This document shows, piece after piece, positions 26,093 through 35,355 of a stretch of DNA of 52,916 nucleotides; position 1 is the stretch's first letter; each line of letters begins with the position of its first letter. Both the position numbers and the translations under genes were made by a program. Under the pieces are notes generated by a model. That model saw only the letters and a list, made by a program, of their open reading frames with translations, had not been told where the DNA came from and did no database searches. The stretch is from CAXTTV01 sp964247295 (GTDB lineage Bacteria; Chloroflexota; Ktedonobacteria; Ktedonobacterales; Ktedonobacteraceae), in assembly GCA_964247295.1 (NCBI GenBank), contig CAXTTV010000011.1, positions 1-52,916 of the forward strand, written 5' to 3'.

Positions 26093-27277
26093 TTAAAACG
26101 TTGTATCTAGAAGATGCAATAGGCGATTGCCGCATTGGTGCCAGCTATAGTGCTTTTCCGCCAGAGCCCGACCAGCCTTTCCCAATCGGGTTCGTTGATC
26201 CGCATCCTGTAAAAGCCTCACCACACTTCGCGCAAGATTGTTCGGTTGGTCCTCTATCAGCAGATGCTGGCCCGAAACAATCTCCAATCCCTCACATCCT
26301 TGAGTGGTTGAGACGACGGCCTTTCCCATTGCCAGCGCCTCAAGAATTTTCAATCGGGTTCCACCACCAATCAATAAGGGAGCAAGAGCCACCTGGGCCT
26401 CCGCCAGATATGGCGGAACCGACGGAACTGAACCCGTTACCGTTACTCCCGGCAGCTCTCCCAACTGACGCACCTCGACCGAAGGCTCTTTCCCCACAAT
26501 CTGCCAGCTTGCATCCGGCACCTGACTGCGGATCTGCGGCCAACACTGGTGGGCAAAAAACAAGGCAGCCGAGGTATTGGGATAATAATCCATCGATCCA
26601 GTGAAAATGATCTGGCCTGCTACCTCCGACTTTTGACCAGGGGAAAACAGATCAGTATCCACACCATTGGGCACTACTCCGATCACAATTCGGGGCAACA
26701 GCGACTTGAGAATCACCTGCTCCCGCTCGCTCGTCACCAGGATCAGATCGGCCCGCCGGCAGCGTTCCAGCTCCACAGGCCGGATCAGCCGGGCCTCGCG
26801 CCAGTTGTACCATTTACGCATCCCCGGCGAAATCTGTCTGGCCGCCCGTTCCAGCAACTCAAACTCCAGATTGTGCTGATCAATAATCACTCGCACACCT
26901 CTGGGCACCCGATACCCAGCCATCAATGAGCTTTCAAAAAGCACGGCATCGTACAAATGCTTCGCCAGCATCTCATCCAGGGCAACCTGAACCGTCTCTA
27001 CCAGATGCTCTTGCAGAATAGCCGAGCGCCCACGAAGAGCATGGATCAACTGCCCAAGCCGTTTAGATCGCCCGGTGCCCGCCAGAGTGCGGTGAACCAG
27101 GCGATAATCTAGCAGCAACTGGCAAAGATCCTCGTTCAGACCCTTTTCATTGTGACCGGTCAGGGCTAGCAACGATATGGTGTGCTCTTTCGTCAGAGCA
27201 CGCAACAGATGATAGTTGCGTGTGCTGGCTCCCCCGCCCGGTCCTGGTAGATTAGGTGAGACGATTAAGATTTTCAC
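26093..27277 (-). CDS. Glycosyltransferase, GT4-like
   Basis: 394 residues from GTG at 27275-27277, overlapping the polymerase gene by 26 bases, which suggests translational coupling. Motifs: ILIVSPNLPGPGGGASTRNY at the N-terminus, DAVLFES, RVIIDQHNLEFELLERAA, VVPNGVDTDLFSP, IIFTGSMDYYPNTSAALFF, and LKILEALAMGKAVVSTTQG. These place it with GT4 enzymes of exopolysaccharide clusters. Donor and acceptor cannot be told. Confidence 0.9.
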   Translation of the reverse strand: MKILIVSPNLPGPGGGASTRNYHLLRALTKEHTISLLALTGHNEKGLNEDLCQLLLDYRLVHRTLAGTGRSKRLGQLIHALRGRSAILQEHLVETVQVALDEMLAKHLYDAVLFESSLMAGYRVPRGVRVIIDQHNLEFELLERAARQISPGMRKWYNWREARLIRPVELERCRRADLILVTSEREQVILKSLLPRIVIGVVPNGVDTDLFSPGQKSEVAGQIIFTGSMDYYPNTSAALFFAHQCWPQIRSQVPDASWQIVGKEPSVEVRQLGELPGVTVTGSVPSVPPYLAEAQVALAPLLIGGGTRLKILEALAMGKAVVSTTQGCEGLEIVSGQHLLIEDQPNNLARSVVRLLQDADQRTRLGKAGRALAEKHYSWHQCGNRLLHLLDTTF

Positions 27278-28799
27278 GAGCAGACTCTTCTTCTTTCCTG
27301 GTATCCATTGTTGGTAAGCGCATCAACACTCCGACCAGCAGCCCCAGATAAATCACATTGCGGTAGAAAAACAACTGATAATCTGCATAGGCCACAACTA
27401 CCTGCATAAAAGTGATCGCGACAATATAGATCGCAATCATCTGCAAGTATCGATCTTTCAAGACTCTGGCAATCAAGCAACCCTTTACAATAATGCTGCC
27501 AACCAGAAACCAGAGCGCGAAGTAGCCGGGAGGCCCCAGACGCATCCAGATCCAGTAGATGGTGTTATGAGGCACCACATTGTAGAGAGGATCAAGCGTG
27601 ACAATATTGGGAAGCACTATCGGTTGTTGAAAAGGCTTACCAAAACCAATTCCGATCAACGGGCTCTGGCGCTCAGTGAACTTCAGATCGTAGTTTTCAA
27701 TCACACGATAGGCATTCGAGCTGGCATCATCAGAGTTGGCGCTGGGCTGGAACACCGAGATGACCGATCGCGCGGGAGCCGCGAAACTACCAGCAGAATG
27801 CGAGAAGGCCAGAACATAAGCCCCTCCCAGCAGCAGACAGAGCAGGCCACCAAACGCCAGACTCTTGCGCGCCTGCGGTCTGACCTGAAATGTTAGCAGC
27901 CAGGAAACGATCAGACCGACCAGCAAAGCCACATAGTCCGTTCGACGCTGATTCGCGACCAGAGCAATCACCACTGGAACCAGCACCACCAGACAGGCAT
28001 AAAACTGTGGCCTGTACTTATAACACATCATAAAAAGAGCGAGCAGCAGGAGCAAAGCCACAAAGAAAAAGGATTCTTCATGCGCCATAATCTCTCGATG
28101 ACCAGCAGAGGTCCCGTGAAAGACCGAGAAAAAAATGTAGACTCCCTGAACTCCCTTAAGACCCGCTGCGAAAATCACAAACCAGAACAGTGTACGAATA
28201 TGGCGTGTCTCCGTCATCAGGTTATACGCCAGTAGGTAGGAAACAAACATATACCAGAAGGGGCGAACCTCTACGACAATCAGCTTGAGCGTACCGCCAT
28301 TGGTCAGGCCGTGCACAATGCCCATTGCCACCATGCCCAAAAACAGCAGGAGCGGGAAAAGCATCCCTCCGCCAACCAATAACCGTTGGCGGTTCACAAA
28401 ACGCTGACAGATCAGGCTAAAAAAGATGAGCAGGATCAAAAAGCCGATCGGACGCTCAAACAATCCCTCCAAAGCGTGCGGCCAGTAAAAAACCGGCAAT
28501 GTATCAGTAAACATTGGAGGGTTCAACCCATTCTGCTCAATCGTCAGCGCGCAAGCCAGCACAATAAACAGGCCGGCTCGCGGCCAACGCATTACAACAG
28601 CCGCCAGCATCAGAGCGATCAGAATACCTGTCAGCACGCTAAAGCCGATCGCCGCCCCCGCCAGAACCAGCAGAGGCGTCAGGCCCAGCGCCGCGACAAA
28701 CACGCAGATGAACAGCAGCAGTGATCGGGGCTCCTCGGCAGGTTTAGCCTCTTGCGCCGGTCGGGTTGTAGAATGAGGAATAAACATCGTATCACTCAT
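27252..28799 (-). CDS. O-antigen ligase/Wzy-like polymerase
   Basis: 515 residues with roughly ten or more hydrophobic helices and one large loop in the second half, around FAAPARSVISVFQPSANSD to PIVLPNIVTLDPLYNVVPHN. Conserved features are the GIGFGKPF stretch and VPHNTIYWIWMRLG, matching the Wzy_C (O-antigen ligase) region with its loop histidine. It polymerises or ligates lipid-linked repeat units in the outer leaflet. The ATG has no ribosome-binding site of its own; it overlaps the TAA of the 43-residue gene upstream (TAATG), so it is most likely translated by coupling. Confidence 0.88.
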   Translation of the reverse strand: MSDTMFIPHSTTRPAQEAKPAEEPRSLLLFICVFVAALGLTPLLVLAGAAIGFSVLTGILIALMLAAVVMRWPRAGLFIVLACALTIEQNGLNPPMFTDTLPVFYWPHALEGLFERPIGFLILLIFFSLICQRFVNRQRLLVGGGMLFPLLLFLGMVAMGIVHGLTNGGTLKLIVVEVRPFWYMFVSYLLAYNLMTETRHIRTLFWFVIFAAGLKGVQGVYIFFSVFHGTSAGHREIMAHEESFFFVALLLLLALFMMCYKYRPQFYACLVVLVPVVIALVANQRRTDYVALLVGLIVSWLLTFQVRPQARKSLAFGGLLCLLLGGAYVLAFSHSAGSFAAPARSVISVFQPSANSDDASSNAYRVIENYDLKFTERQSPLIGIGFGKPFQQPIVLPNIVTLDPLYNVVPHNTIYWIWMRLGPPGYFALWFLVGSIIVKGCLIARVLKDRYLQMIAIYIVAITFMQVVVAYADYQLFFYRNVIYLGLLVGVLMRLPTMDTRKEEESARENLNRLT

Positions 28800-28930
28800 T
28801 ATGTTAACGATATGTAGAGCACAACACTAGCAACCACCGCGACCAGCAATGATTTCGTTAGCCGGCTATACTGAGAGCTCAACATCCCCAGTGCCAGAAA
28901 GGCTAGAAGCAAGATGAAAATCGTCTTCAT
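28799..28930 (-). CDS. 43-residue two-helix membrane protein in the exopolysaccharide operon
   Basis: A short gene easily missed. ATG at 28928-28930 has AAAGGG six bases upstream and follows the CpsD-like stop by 12 bases; its TAA (28799-28801) overlaps the ATG of the polymerase gene by one base. The product begins MKTIFILLLAFLALGML, has a polar hinge SSQYSRLTKS, and ends LLVAVVASVVLYISLT, so it is a hairpin of two short membrane helices. No known family. Spacing, site and coupling all argue that it is a real gene, perhaps a helper of Wzy or Wzz, and that it sets polymerase translation. Confidence 0.75.
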   Translation of the reverse strand: MKTIFILLLAFLALGMLSSQYSRLTKSLLVAVVASVVLYISLT

Positions 28931-28942
28931 ACATACCCTTTC

Positions 28943-30088
28943 TTACAGCATTCGCAGCAGCCAGCGAGGAATACGGCTCCGCATCTGGTTCAAAATCACA
29001 CCCTGGACCGGCAACCCCTTTAACTGGGCACAGGTCTCTGTAAAAAGGAGATCGGAGGTGTTGCCGGCACGCACTACCAGGACCAGGGCATCGACCAACG
29101 AAGCCGCGAGCATCCCGTAGGCGGAGGTTACTACTGGAGGAAGATCTACAAGCATCACCCGATTCGGTCCCTCAAGCTGCCTGAACATCTGGCGATCACG
29201 TAAGTGGGTTAAGAGTCTGACCGCATCATAGCGACCCTCACCAGCGGGGATAATCGAAAAGTTCTGAGAGACGGGATACTCAATATCACCCATCGTACAT
29301 TCTCCCCGAATCCAGTTGGAAAGGCCGGGCCCATCGGGCAGATTAAATTTCTTTCGCAGATCCGGGTTATCCCAGTTGCACTCCAGCAGGACGACCTGAC
29401 TATCGATATCACGGGATAGGGCCTCGGCGCTGAGCGCCGATAAAAAGCTTTTGCCCTCGCCACTCACCGAGCTTGTAAAACCTAGACTCCGGATACGCGA
29501 TTGCGCTGGTAAAAACAGAGAAAGACAGAACTGGCGACAACGCTCCTGAAGCATCTGGGCTTCAACCCTGTTCTTCTTGGAAAGCATTGGCAGATGCGTC
29601 TCAATCACGGTCCCAACCGCCGGAAGATTCCCCGGAACTCGTTTGATTGTCATATCCGAATGTCCAGAAGTTGAAACCATGTCGGGGGCGGTCGAGAGAA
29701 TTGCCGGCAATTTCATCGTCTCTTCAACGATAATCTGCTCTTTACGATCCAACTCTTTTTGTGTCTCCGGGTTCGCCTCCTGAATAGTTTGCTCCTTGTA
29801 ATCTACCGCCTCGCGCATAGCTAAGGCTTCTTCCGGTGTACTCAACACTGTATTTTTACTATTTTCCATATCGGAAGAAAACTGGGCTTCCTTATCATTC
29901 GCCACTTTTGGTCCTCCTGACTCTCGTGGTTTAAAGAGTTTTCTCCTGCGTAAAGGCACCACGTTTGTGACATCTTGCTTCTTCGTGGTTTTGTTTTGAT
30001 CAACCCCCTGGCCTTGCTGATCCCGATGAGCCGATTCTGGTATCTTCTCGATAGACTCTTGATCGTTGTTGACAAACCTGGACTTCAC
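28943..30088 (-). CDS. CpsD/CapB-like ATPase (bacterial tyrosine kinase-related) without a tyrosine tail
   Basis: 381 residues from GTG at 30086-30088, AGGAAG six bases upstream. The first ~180 residues are polar and probably disordered. The P-loop domain has Walker A SSVSGEGKSFL, a Walker A'-like VVLLECNWDNPDL, and Walker B MLVDLPPV, near residues 205, 235 and 310. In true BY-kinases Walker A' is DxDxRxP; here it is ECNWDNP. The protein ends RWLLRML with no tyrosine cluster, so autophosphorylation of the usual kind is unlikely. It should work with the Wzz-like adaptor encoded just upstream to control chain length. Confidence 0.82.
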   Translation of the reverse strand: MKSRFVNNDQESIEKIPESAHRDQQGQGVDQNKTTKKQDVTNVVPLRRRKLFKPRESGGPKVANDKEAQFSSDMENSKNTVLSTPEEALAMREAVDYKEQTIQEANPETQKELDRKEQIIVEETMKLPAILSTAPDMVSTSGHSDMTIKRVPGNLPAVGTVIETHLPMLSKKNRVEAQMLQERCRQFCLSLFLPAQSRIRSLGFTSSVSGEGKSFLSALSAEALSRDIDSQVVLLECNWDNPDLRKKFNLPDGPGLSNWIRGECTMGDIEYPVSQNFSIIPAGEGRYDAVRLLTHLRDRQMFRQLEGPNRVMLVDLPPVVTSAYGMLAASLVDALVLVVRAGNTSDLLFTETCAQLKGLPVQGVILNQMRSRIPRWLLRML

Positions 30089-30195
30089 AATTGCTTCCTC
30101 TCAGAACGGCTTCCTTTCCTTCACGACAGTCTTTTCTCTATCCACGAGTCCACAAATTGCTTGCTTGCAAATTCGCGGACAGGATAAAAATCTAC

Positions 30196-31161
30196 TTAAC
30201 GAGCCAGACGTGAGGCCTGGATCACAACGGGAAACATGCTTACCTTGTGCACATCAGAAGCATTATAAATCGCCCGATCGCGGCGGATCAGGGCCACCAT
30301 AAGCAGAACCATGCTCAACACACCAATCCCCAGACCAACACCAGCTCCAATCAAGAGCGTTTTTAGGCGAGAAGTTGGAGTGGTCGATGTGTCGTCAAGG
30401 GTATTGAACATCGAGTTCTGAACCTGACTATTCGCTCCATGCGAACTTATCTGCTGACGAAGATCGGCCATCTTCGATTGGATCGCCTGAAGGTTGCTCT
30501 GATCTGTCTGTGTCTGAGCATGCAATGAAGCATATTGAGGATCATTCTCGCGATCCTGTACCGAAGCAGTTGGATGCGCGCTTACATACTTCCCTTCATT
30601 CTGAACGGCCTGACTCAGAACCTTTTTAGCATCCGATTCCTGAGTGGTATATCCATCTAGAATATGCTGGGCCTCGACCACAGAGAAATTCTGGCTCTCG
30701 GTGCTAAACTTCGCGATCGTTTGTTGCACTACCTGCCTCGCCACCTGAGCGTTTTTATTGGTGTAGGCCACGGTGTATAAGTTGTATCCTTTGGAAGCGA
30801 CTTTGACGTTCTTGGATACTTCGCTGTAAAGCGCCTCATCCAGACTTTGTGGGTTAGCCCGGTCGCTGGCCGAGAGGGTCGAGGGAAGTTGCGTCGCTTT
30901 GGCGATCGAGATCGCAAAGCTTCTCGAACTCAAGAGTTCTGAAAGTGCGGTCGCCTGCGTGTCTGCTGGCGTGGCCGTCAGATTGCTCTCCGGCCCTGTC
31001 GAGCCAATCACTTCATAGCGTCGCAGTGCCCATAAAGAGGCGTTCGCATCATAGGTACCCGGCAAAAAGTAAGCAGCCGCGAATCCTAACGCTGGTAAAA
31101 GGAGCAGAAATGCCAGCCACCGAAGCGGATAGCGGAAGAGCGTTTCAAGCGTGCGTCGCAC
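30196..31161 (-). CDS. Wzz-like chain-length/polysaccharide co-polymerase protein
   Basis: 321 residues from GTG at 31159-31161 with AAGGGGGA upstream. Two membrane helices frame a long outside domain: WLAFLLLLPALGFAAAYFLP near residue 15 and LLIGAGVGLGIGVLSMVLLM near 287. The middle is helical and Gln/Ser-rich with a likely coiled coil (LHAQTQTDQSNLQAIQSKMA). This is the usual two-pass adaptor that regulates polymer length and activates the ATPase partner. First gene of the minus-strand operon. The C-terminal tail after helix 2 is short. Confidence 0.88.
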   Translation of the reverse strand: MRRTLETLFRYPLRWLAFLLLLPALGFAAAYFLPGTYDANASLWALRRYEVIGSTGPESNLTATPADTQATALSELLSSRSFAISIAKATQLPSTLSASDRANPQSLDEALYSEVSKNVKVASKGYNLYTVAYTNKNAQVARQVVQQTIAKFSTESQNFSVVEAQHILDGYTTQESDAKKVLSQAVQNEGKYVSAHPTASVQDRENDPQYASLHAQTQTDQSNLQAIQSKMADLRQQISSHGANSQVQNSMFNTLDDTSTTPTSRLKTLLIGAGVGLGIGVLSMVLLMVALIRRDRAIYNASDVHKVSMFPVVIQASRLAR

Positions 31162-31481
31162 AGATTCCCCCTTTAGAAATTGGTAAATCTATTCCCTACT
31201 TCTGTAACATATAAGATCGATATAGAGAATCCCCTATCTTTCATACTTTGTTTTATACAATCGTCCAACTACAAGCAGAGTATAACGTGCCTGTGAGTAG
31301 ATTTCTAGCCTGGTTCTCGCTTCTGTACTTTCCTTACTTAACACAACCCGGTCTCCACCCGGATCTCCATCTACCCGTAACTGAACAATGCTACCCTGTG
31401 AGAGGTGAGAAAAATGTGGAACCTGGGATGAGGAAAAACAAGGAGATCCATGATTCAAGCGTTTGTTTGCAGGAGGACTGC
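31162..31481. other. Divergent promoter region of the exopolysaccharide locus
   Basis: 320 bases between the two divergent operons. Both sets of promoters must lie here, but no hexamer pair is convincing. AGGAGGAC ends four bases before the plus-strand ATG at 31482. The reading frame of the flavoprotein stays open back to 31248, so a longer form cannot be excluded. Confidence 0.4.
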
Positions 31482-32651
31482 ATGAGACATCATGAAACCG
31501 CTGTGGTAATCGGCGCTGGTCCTTACGGCCTCTCGGCGGCCTCCCAATTACGAGCTCGCGGTATTCCTACGCATGTGTTTGGTAAAACAATGGAGTTCTG
31601 GCGTGGCATGCCTTCTGGCATTAATCTCAAGTCGGTCTGGACCGCTTCAACCTTATATGGACCCAAAGGTCGGTTCTCTCTCGATCATTACTGCGCCGCT
31701 CAGAACATTGAGAAGCAGGAACCGATTCCTCTGCCTCTCTTTATGGATTACTGCGCCTGGTTTCAGCAGCAGACGGTCCCGGAGATCGATGAGACATACG
31801 TCTCTCAGGTGGCACGCGATGGTCGCCACTTCCGGGTCGAGCTGGCTGATGGGCGCGCCTTAAAAACAACAATGGTGGTAGTAGCAACAGGCATCTCTGA
31901 TTTCACATACATCCCATCCTATGCTCAAGGTTTCTCGAAAACGCTCGTGAGCCACACCCAGGACCATGCTGAACTTTCGAAATTCAAGGGTCGCCGGGTG
32001 GTAATGGTCGGCAGCGGACAGAGCGCTCTAGAGTACGCCGCGCTCCTGCATGAGGCCGGTGCCGAGGTTGAGGTGATCGCGCGCGGACCTATCATCTGGA
32101 TCAACCGCGTCCTGTACGATAAGACGGGACCTGCCAGACATGTCTTCTATCCCGCCAGTGACGTTGGCCCTCCGGGACTAAACTGGTTGATCTCGTATCC
32201 ACTCATCTACCGGCGTATTCCTGAGCAGACACGGTTAAAAGTGGACAAGCGGGCGATCCGACCCGCCGGAGCACAATGGCTCCGCCCTCGCGTTGAGGGC
32301 CTGATGCGCCTGACCGAGTTTACGCAGATCGAGAAGGTCCAGGAAAGCGGCGATCACCTTTGCTTAAGCTTAAGCGATGGCAGCACCCGCGAGATCGACC
32401 ATCTGATGCTGGGCACAGGCTATAAACCTTCAATCGATAAATATAGATTTCTGGATACTGAGATGCGCGGTCAGATCCGTACGCGCGATGGCTACCCAGT
32501 ACTCAATAGTTGGTTTGAATCGTCAGTGCCACAACTGCATTTTGCAGGTGCCATTGCTGGTTACACATTTGGACCAATTTGCCGATTTGTAGCGGGCTCT
32601 AAAGTGCCTGCCGCCCAGGTCGCACAACACGCGATCCATCGTATAGACTAG
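31482..32651 (+). CDS. FAD/NAD(P)-binding oxidoreductase, lysine/ornithine N-hydroxylase-like
   Basis: 389 residues from ATG at 31482, chosen for its AGGAGGAC site. Two Rossmann motifs are visible: VVIGAGPYGLSAASQL at residues 8-23 for FAD and VVMVGSGQSALEYAALL near 175 for NADPH; the GxGQSAxE form is typical of flavoprotein N-monooxygenases. LMLGTGYKP and the C-terminal LHFAGAIAGYTFGP complete the fold. Members hydroxylate amines or serve as oxidases. As first gene of an operon with an ATP-grasp ligase and a flippase it probably modifies a sugar amine or an amino acid attached to the polymer; this is inference. Confidence 0.82.
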   Translation: MRHHETAVVIGAGPYGLSAASQLRARGIPTHVFGKTMEFWRGMPSGINLKSVWTASTLYGPKGRFSLDHYCAAQNIEKQEPIPLPLFMDYCAWFQQQTVPEIDETYVSQVARDGRHFRVELADGRALKTTMVVVATGISDFTYIPSYAQGFSKTLVSHTQDHAELSKFKGRRVVMVGSGQSALEYAALLHEAGAEVEVIARGPIIWINRVLYDKTGPARHVFYPASDVGPPGLNWLISYPLIYRRIPEQTRLKVDKRAIRPAGAQWLRPRVEGLMRLTEFTQIEKVQESGDHLCLSLSDGSTREIDHLMLGTGYKPSIDKYRFLDTEMRGQIRTRDGYPVLNSWFESSVPQLHFAGAIAGYTFGPICRFVAGSKVPAAQVAQHAIHRID

Positions 32652-32663
32652 CGAGGAAATTGC

Positions 32664-33842
32664 ATGGCCCAACAGGTTAAAGGGTGTATTGTGCTGGGAA
32701 GCGATTTTAAGGCGCTGGGAGTGATCCGTAGCCTTGGACGGCGGGGCATCCCCTGTGTTGTGATCGATAACCAGCCGCGCTCAGCCTGGCTATCACGCTA
32801 TGCCCATCGCCGTTTCCACTGGCAGAGTCTTATGGAAGGGGAGAAGTTCTTGCACTTTCTGCTGCGTCTGGCAAAGATGCAGCAGATGGAGGGGTGGGCT
32901 CTGTTCCCGGCTCAAGATGAGGCTGTAGAGTTTGTCTCTAGATACTGTAAAGAGCTTACTCCTTTCTATCGCCTGGTAACCCAAGACTGGAATATTCTTC
33001 AGCTCGCAAGCAATAAGCGACAAATGAATGAGATTGCTGAAGCAGCTACCGTCCCTTATCCCCAAACCTGCTATCCCACAGGAGAGGCTGATCTGGACGA
33101 TTTGGAGATCCGTTACCCCTGCATCATTAAACCGACGATCTCGGTGCATATGCAGTACAGTCTGCATGTTAAGGCTCTGCCCGCTGCGGATCTAACCGAG
33201 CTAAAAGCTCAATACCGTCTGGCGCTCACACATGTGCCAGCGGAAGAGCTTATGATCCAGGAGATTGTCCCTGGTCACGGCGAGTCCCAGTTCTCGGAGG
33301 TGGCTTTCTGTAAGGATGGCACGATGCTGTTGAGTATGACGGCGCGGCGCACACGTCAATACCCTATTGACTATGGATTGGGGAGCAGCTTTGTTGAGGC
33401 TATCGAGGTCCCAGAGATTCACGACCAGACCGTCCGACTGCTCAAGAAGTTGGCTTTGACAGGGATGGTTGAGGTGGAGTACAAGTATGATCACCGTGAC
33501 GGGCTCTATAAACTTCTGGATATCAATGTCCGCCCATGGGGCTGGCATACGCTTTGCGCAGCCTGTGGCCTGGACTTCCCCTATATTCAATATCAAGCGC
33601 TTCTTGGCTACCTGCCAGAACCAACGATACCGCGCTATGGCGCTCGCTGGTGGCGACCTATGACGGATATCCCAGCCGGCATCCAAGAGGTTCGCGCCCA
33701 CCTGACGACTCCTCAAGCCTACCTGAAATCTTTATGGGGACAAACAGTCTTTTCTGTCCATAACTGGAGCGATCCCCTTCCCTCTCTGGCCGATGGCGTC
33801 AGCGCTATCACACGTTACCTTAAAAGGAGACGAGAAGCATGA
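32664..33842 (+). CDS. ATP-grasp family ligase
   Basis: 392 residues, 12 bases after the flavoprotein stop. N-terminal domain: GCIVLGSDFKALGVIRSLGRRGIPCVVID. ATP-grasp features: RYPCIIKPTISVH (ATP-binding lysine), ELMIQEIVPGHGESQFSEV, a GMVEVEYKYD strand and the metal-binding KLLDINVRPWGWH. The pre-domain looks like D-aspartate ligase-type enzymes found in surface-polymer clusters. It should join a carboxylate to an amine using ATP, so an amide decoration of the repeat unit is a reasonable guess. Its ATGA overlap with the flippase gene points to tight coupling. Confidence 0.82.
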   Translation: MAQQVKGCIVLGSDFKALGVIRSLGRRGIPCVVIDNQPRSAWLSRYAHRRFHWQSLMEGEKFLHFLLRLAKMQQMEGWALFPAQDEAVEFVSRYCKELTPFYRLVTQDWNILQLASNKRQMNEIAEAATVPYPQTCYPTGEADLDDLEIRYPCIIKPTISVHMQYSLHVKALPAADLTELKAQYRLALTHVPAEELMIQEIVPGHGESQFSEVAFCKDGTMLLSMTARRTRQYPIDYGLGSSFVEAIEVPEIHDQTVRLLKKLALTGMVEVEYKYDHRDGLYKLLDINVRPWGWHTLCAACGLDFPYIQYQALLGYLPEPTIPRYGARWWRPMTDIPAGIQEVRAHLTTPQAYLKSLWGQTVFSVHNWSDPLPSLADGVSAITRYLKRRREA

Positions 33843-35341
33843 GTCGACTTCGCCGGGTCGTTGGCAATTCGGTAATCTCTCTAGCTGGACAAGCCGTGAC
33901 TTGGGGATCGACCCTGGCTTTGACTATCGCCTACGGACGGTTCCTGGGAGATGTAAAATTCGGTGAGCTGTACTTCGCGATTACGCTGGTGACGCTCATC
34001 GGTTTCCCTCTAGAGAACGGCTTTAATCAACAACTGACGCGCGATGTCTCTCAGGACTCACGCAAGGCAATGAACCGATTCTCTAATGCCTTTGTCATAA
34101 AAGGAGTGCTCTGGATCATCCTTTATGCCGGTCTACAGGTCGCGGCCTGGGCCCTCCACTATGATACTGAGCTCCGATTTTTAATCGCGATCGCTGGCGG
34201 TACACTGCTTTTCGATTCGATCGCCAATACCTTCGCGGCACTCCACAACGCTTTCGAGCAGGTGGTTTTTCCGGTCGTTGGCAACATTTTAGAGAAGGGG
34301 CTCTCGGCTCTGGCCGGCTGCATTTTACTGAAGCTTGGGTACGGGGTTCAAGTGGTCGCGCTGGTACTGCTGGGTAGCGCCTGCGCAACAATGCTCTGGC
34401 AGGGCTTCTGGTTTCTGCGACTGCGCGGCCAGCGTTTCTCGTTGGATTACGGGGTGATCCGCCAATTGCTCCGCACCAGCCTACCATTCATTGTGTACGC
34501 GGGCCTGGGGATCATCTACTACAGGGCGGACACGGTGATGCTTTCTTTTATGACGAATACCGCAACGGTTGGCGTTTATGGAGCAGCCTACCGCTTCTTT
34601 GAGACGCTCACCTTTTTACCAAATCTGATTATTGTCGCGATTATGTACCCTGTTTTCTCAAAATTCTCGGTGACCTCCGAGAAAAAGCTTAAGATGGCTT
34701 TTGAGAAATCTACCAACTTTCTCTTGTTCTGCGGCTTGCCAATTACAGCTATGATGATTGTGGCCGCGCCGGCCATCATTGGCTTTCTTTACCACCGTCA
34801 GGAGTTTTCTGGGGCAGCCCCGACGCTTCAAGCCCTGGCTCCAGGATTGATCTGCCTGTATATTAATACAGCCCTGAATGCGATTCTGATCAGTTTACAG
34901 CTTGAGAAAAAAACGATGGTGATGGCCGGGATCGCTCTAATCTTTAATATCGGCCTCAATCTATTCTTGATTCCTCGCTATCAACAGGTGGGAGCGGCGC
35001 TGGTTACCTCAGAGACGGAGTTCCTATTGCTGATACTCTCCATCTGCTTTATTCCACGCAGATTGCTTCCATTGAATAGCTTGAAAGTCGGCATGAAAGC
35101 ACTGGCGGCAAGTGTGCTTATGGCTGTGGCAATTCTGCCTCTGCGAACCTGGAATGTCTTCCTGCTGATTCCGATCGCGGGAGCGACATATCTGGTCCTC
35201 TCGCTACTATTCAATACGATTCCTAGAGAAGATCTTCAGTCGCTCTATATGGCGGTGAGAAAGAAAGCCAATAAAGGACAGGATCTGACTCCGGCACTGG
35301 AAGATATCGCTGGGCAGGCAGATACGACAACTATTGGTTAA
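33839..35341 (+). CDS. Oligosaccharide flippase (Wzx/MOP superfamily)
   Basis: 500 residues, about 12-14 hydrophobic helices. Starts RLRRVVGNSVISLAGQAVTW, with GRFLGDVKFGELYFAITLV, YYRADTVMLSF and VGVYGAAYRFFETL, which match the polysaccharide-transport part of the MOP superfamily. It moves undecaprenyl-linked repeat units across the membrane. Overlaps the ATP-grasp gene by four bases. The C-terminal tail (KGQDLTPALEDIAGQ) is soluble and acidic. Confidence 0.9.
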   Translation: MSRLRRVVGNSVISLAGQAVTWGSTLALTIAYGRFLGDVKFGELYFAITLVTLIGFPLENGFNQQLTRDVSQDSRKAMNRFSNAFVIKGVLWIILYAGLQVAAWALHYDTELRFLIAIAGGTLLFDSIANTFAALHNAFEQVVFPVVGNILEKGLSALAGCILLKLGYGVQVVALVLLGSACATMLWQGFWFLRLRGQRFSLDYGVIRQLLRTSLPFIVYAGLGIIYYRADTVMLSFMTNTATVGVYGAAYRFFETLTFLPNLIIVAIMYPVFSKFSVTSEKKLKMAFEKSTNFLLFCGLPITAMMIVAAPAIIGFLYHRQEFSGAAPTLQALAPGLICLYINTALNAILISLQLEKKTMVMAGIALIFNIGLNLFLIPRYQQVGAALVTSETEFLLLILSICFIPRRLLPLNSLKVGMKALAASVLMAVAILPLRTWNVFLLIPIAGATYLVLSLLFNTIPREDLQSLYMAVRKKANKGQDLTPALEDIAGQADTTTIG

Positions 35342-35355
35342 AAGGAAGGTTTGAG

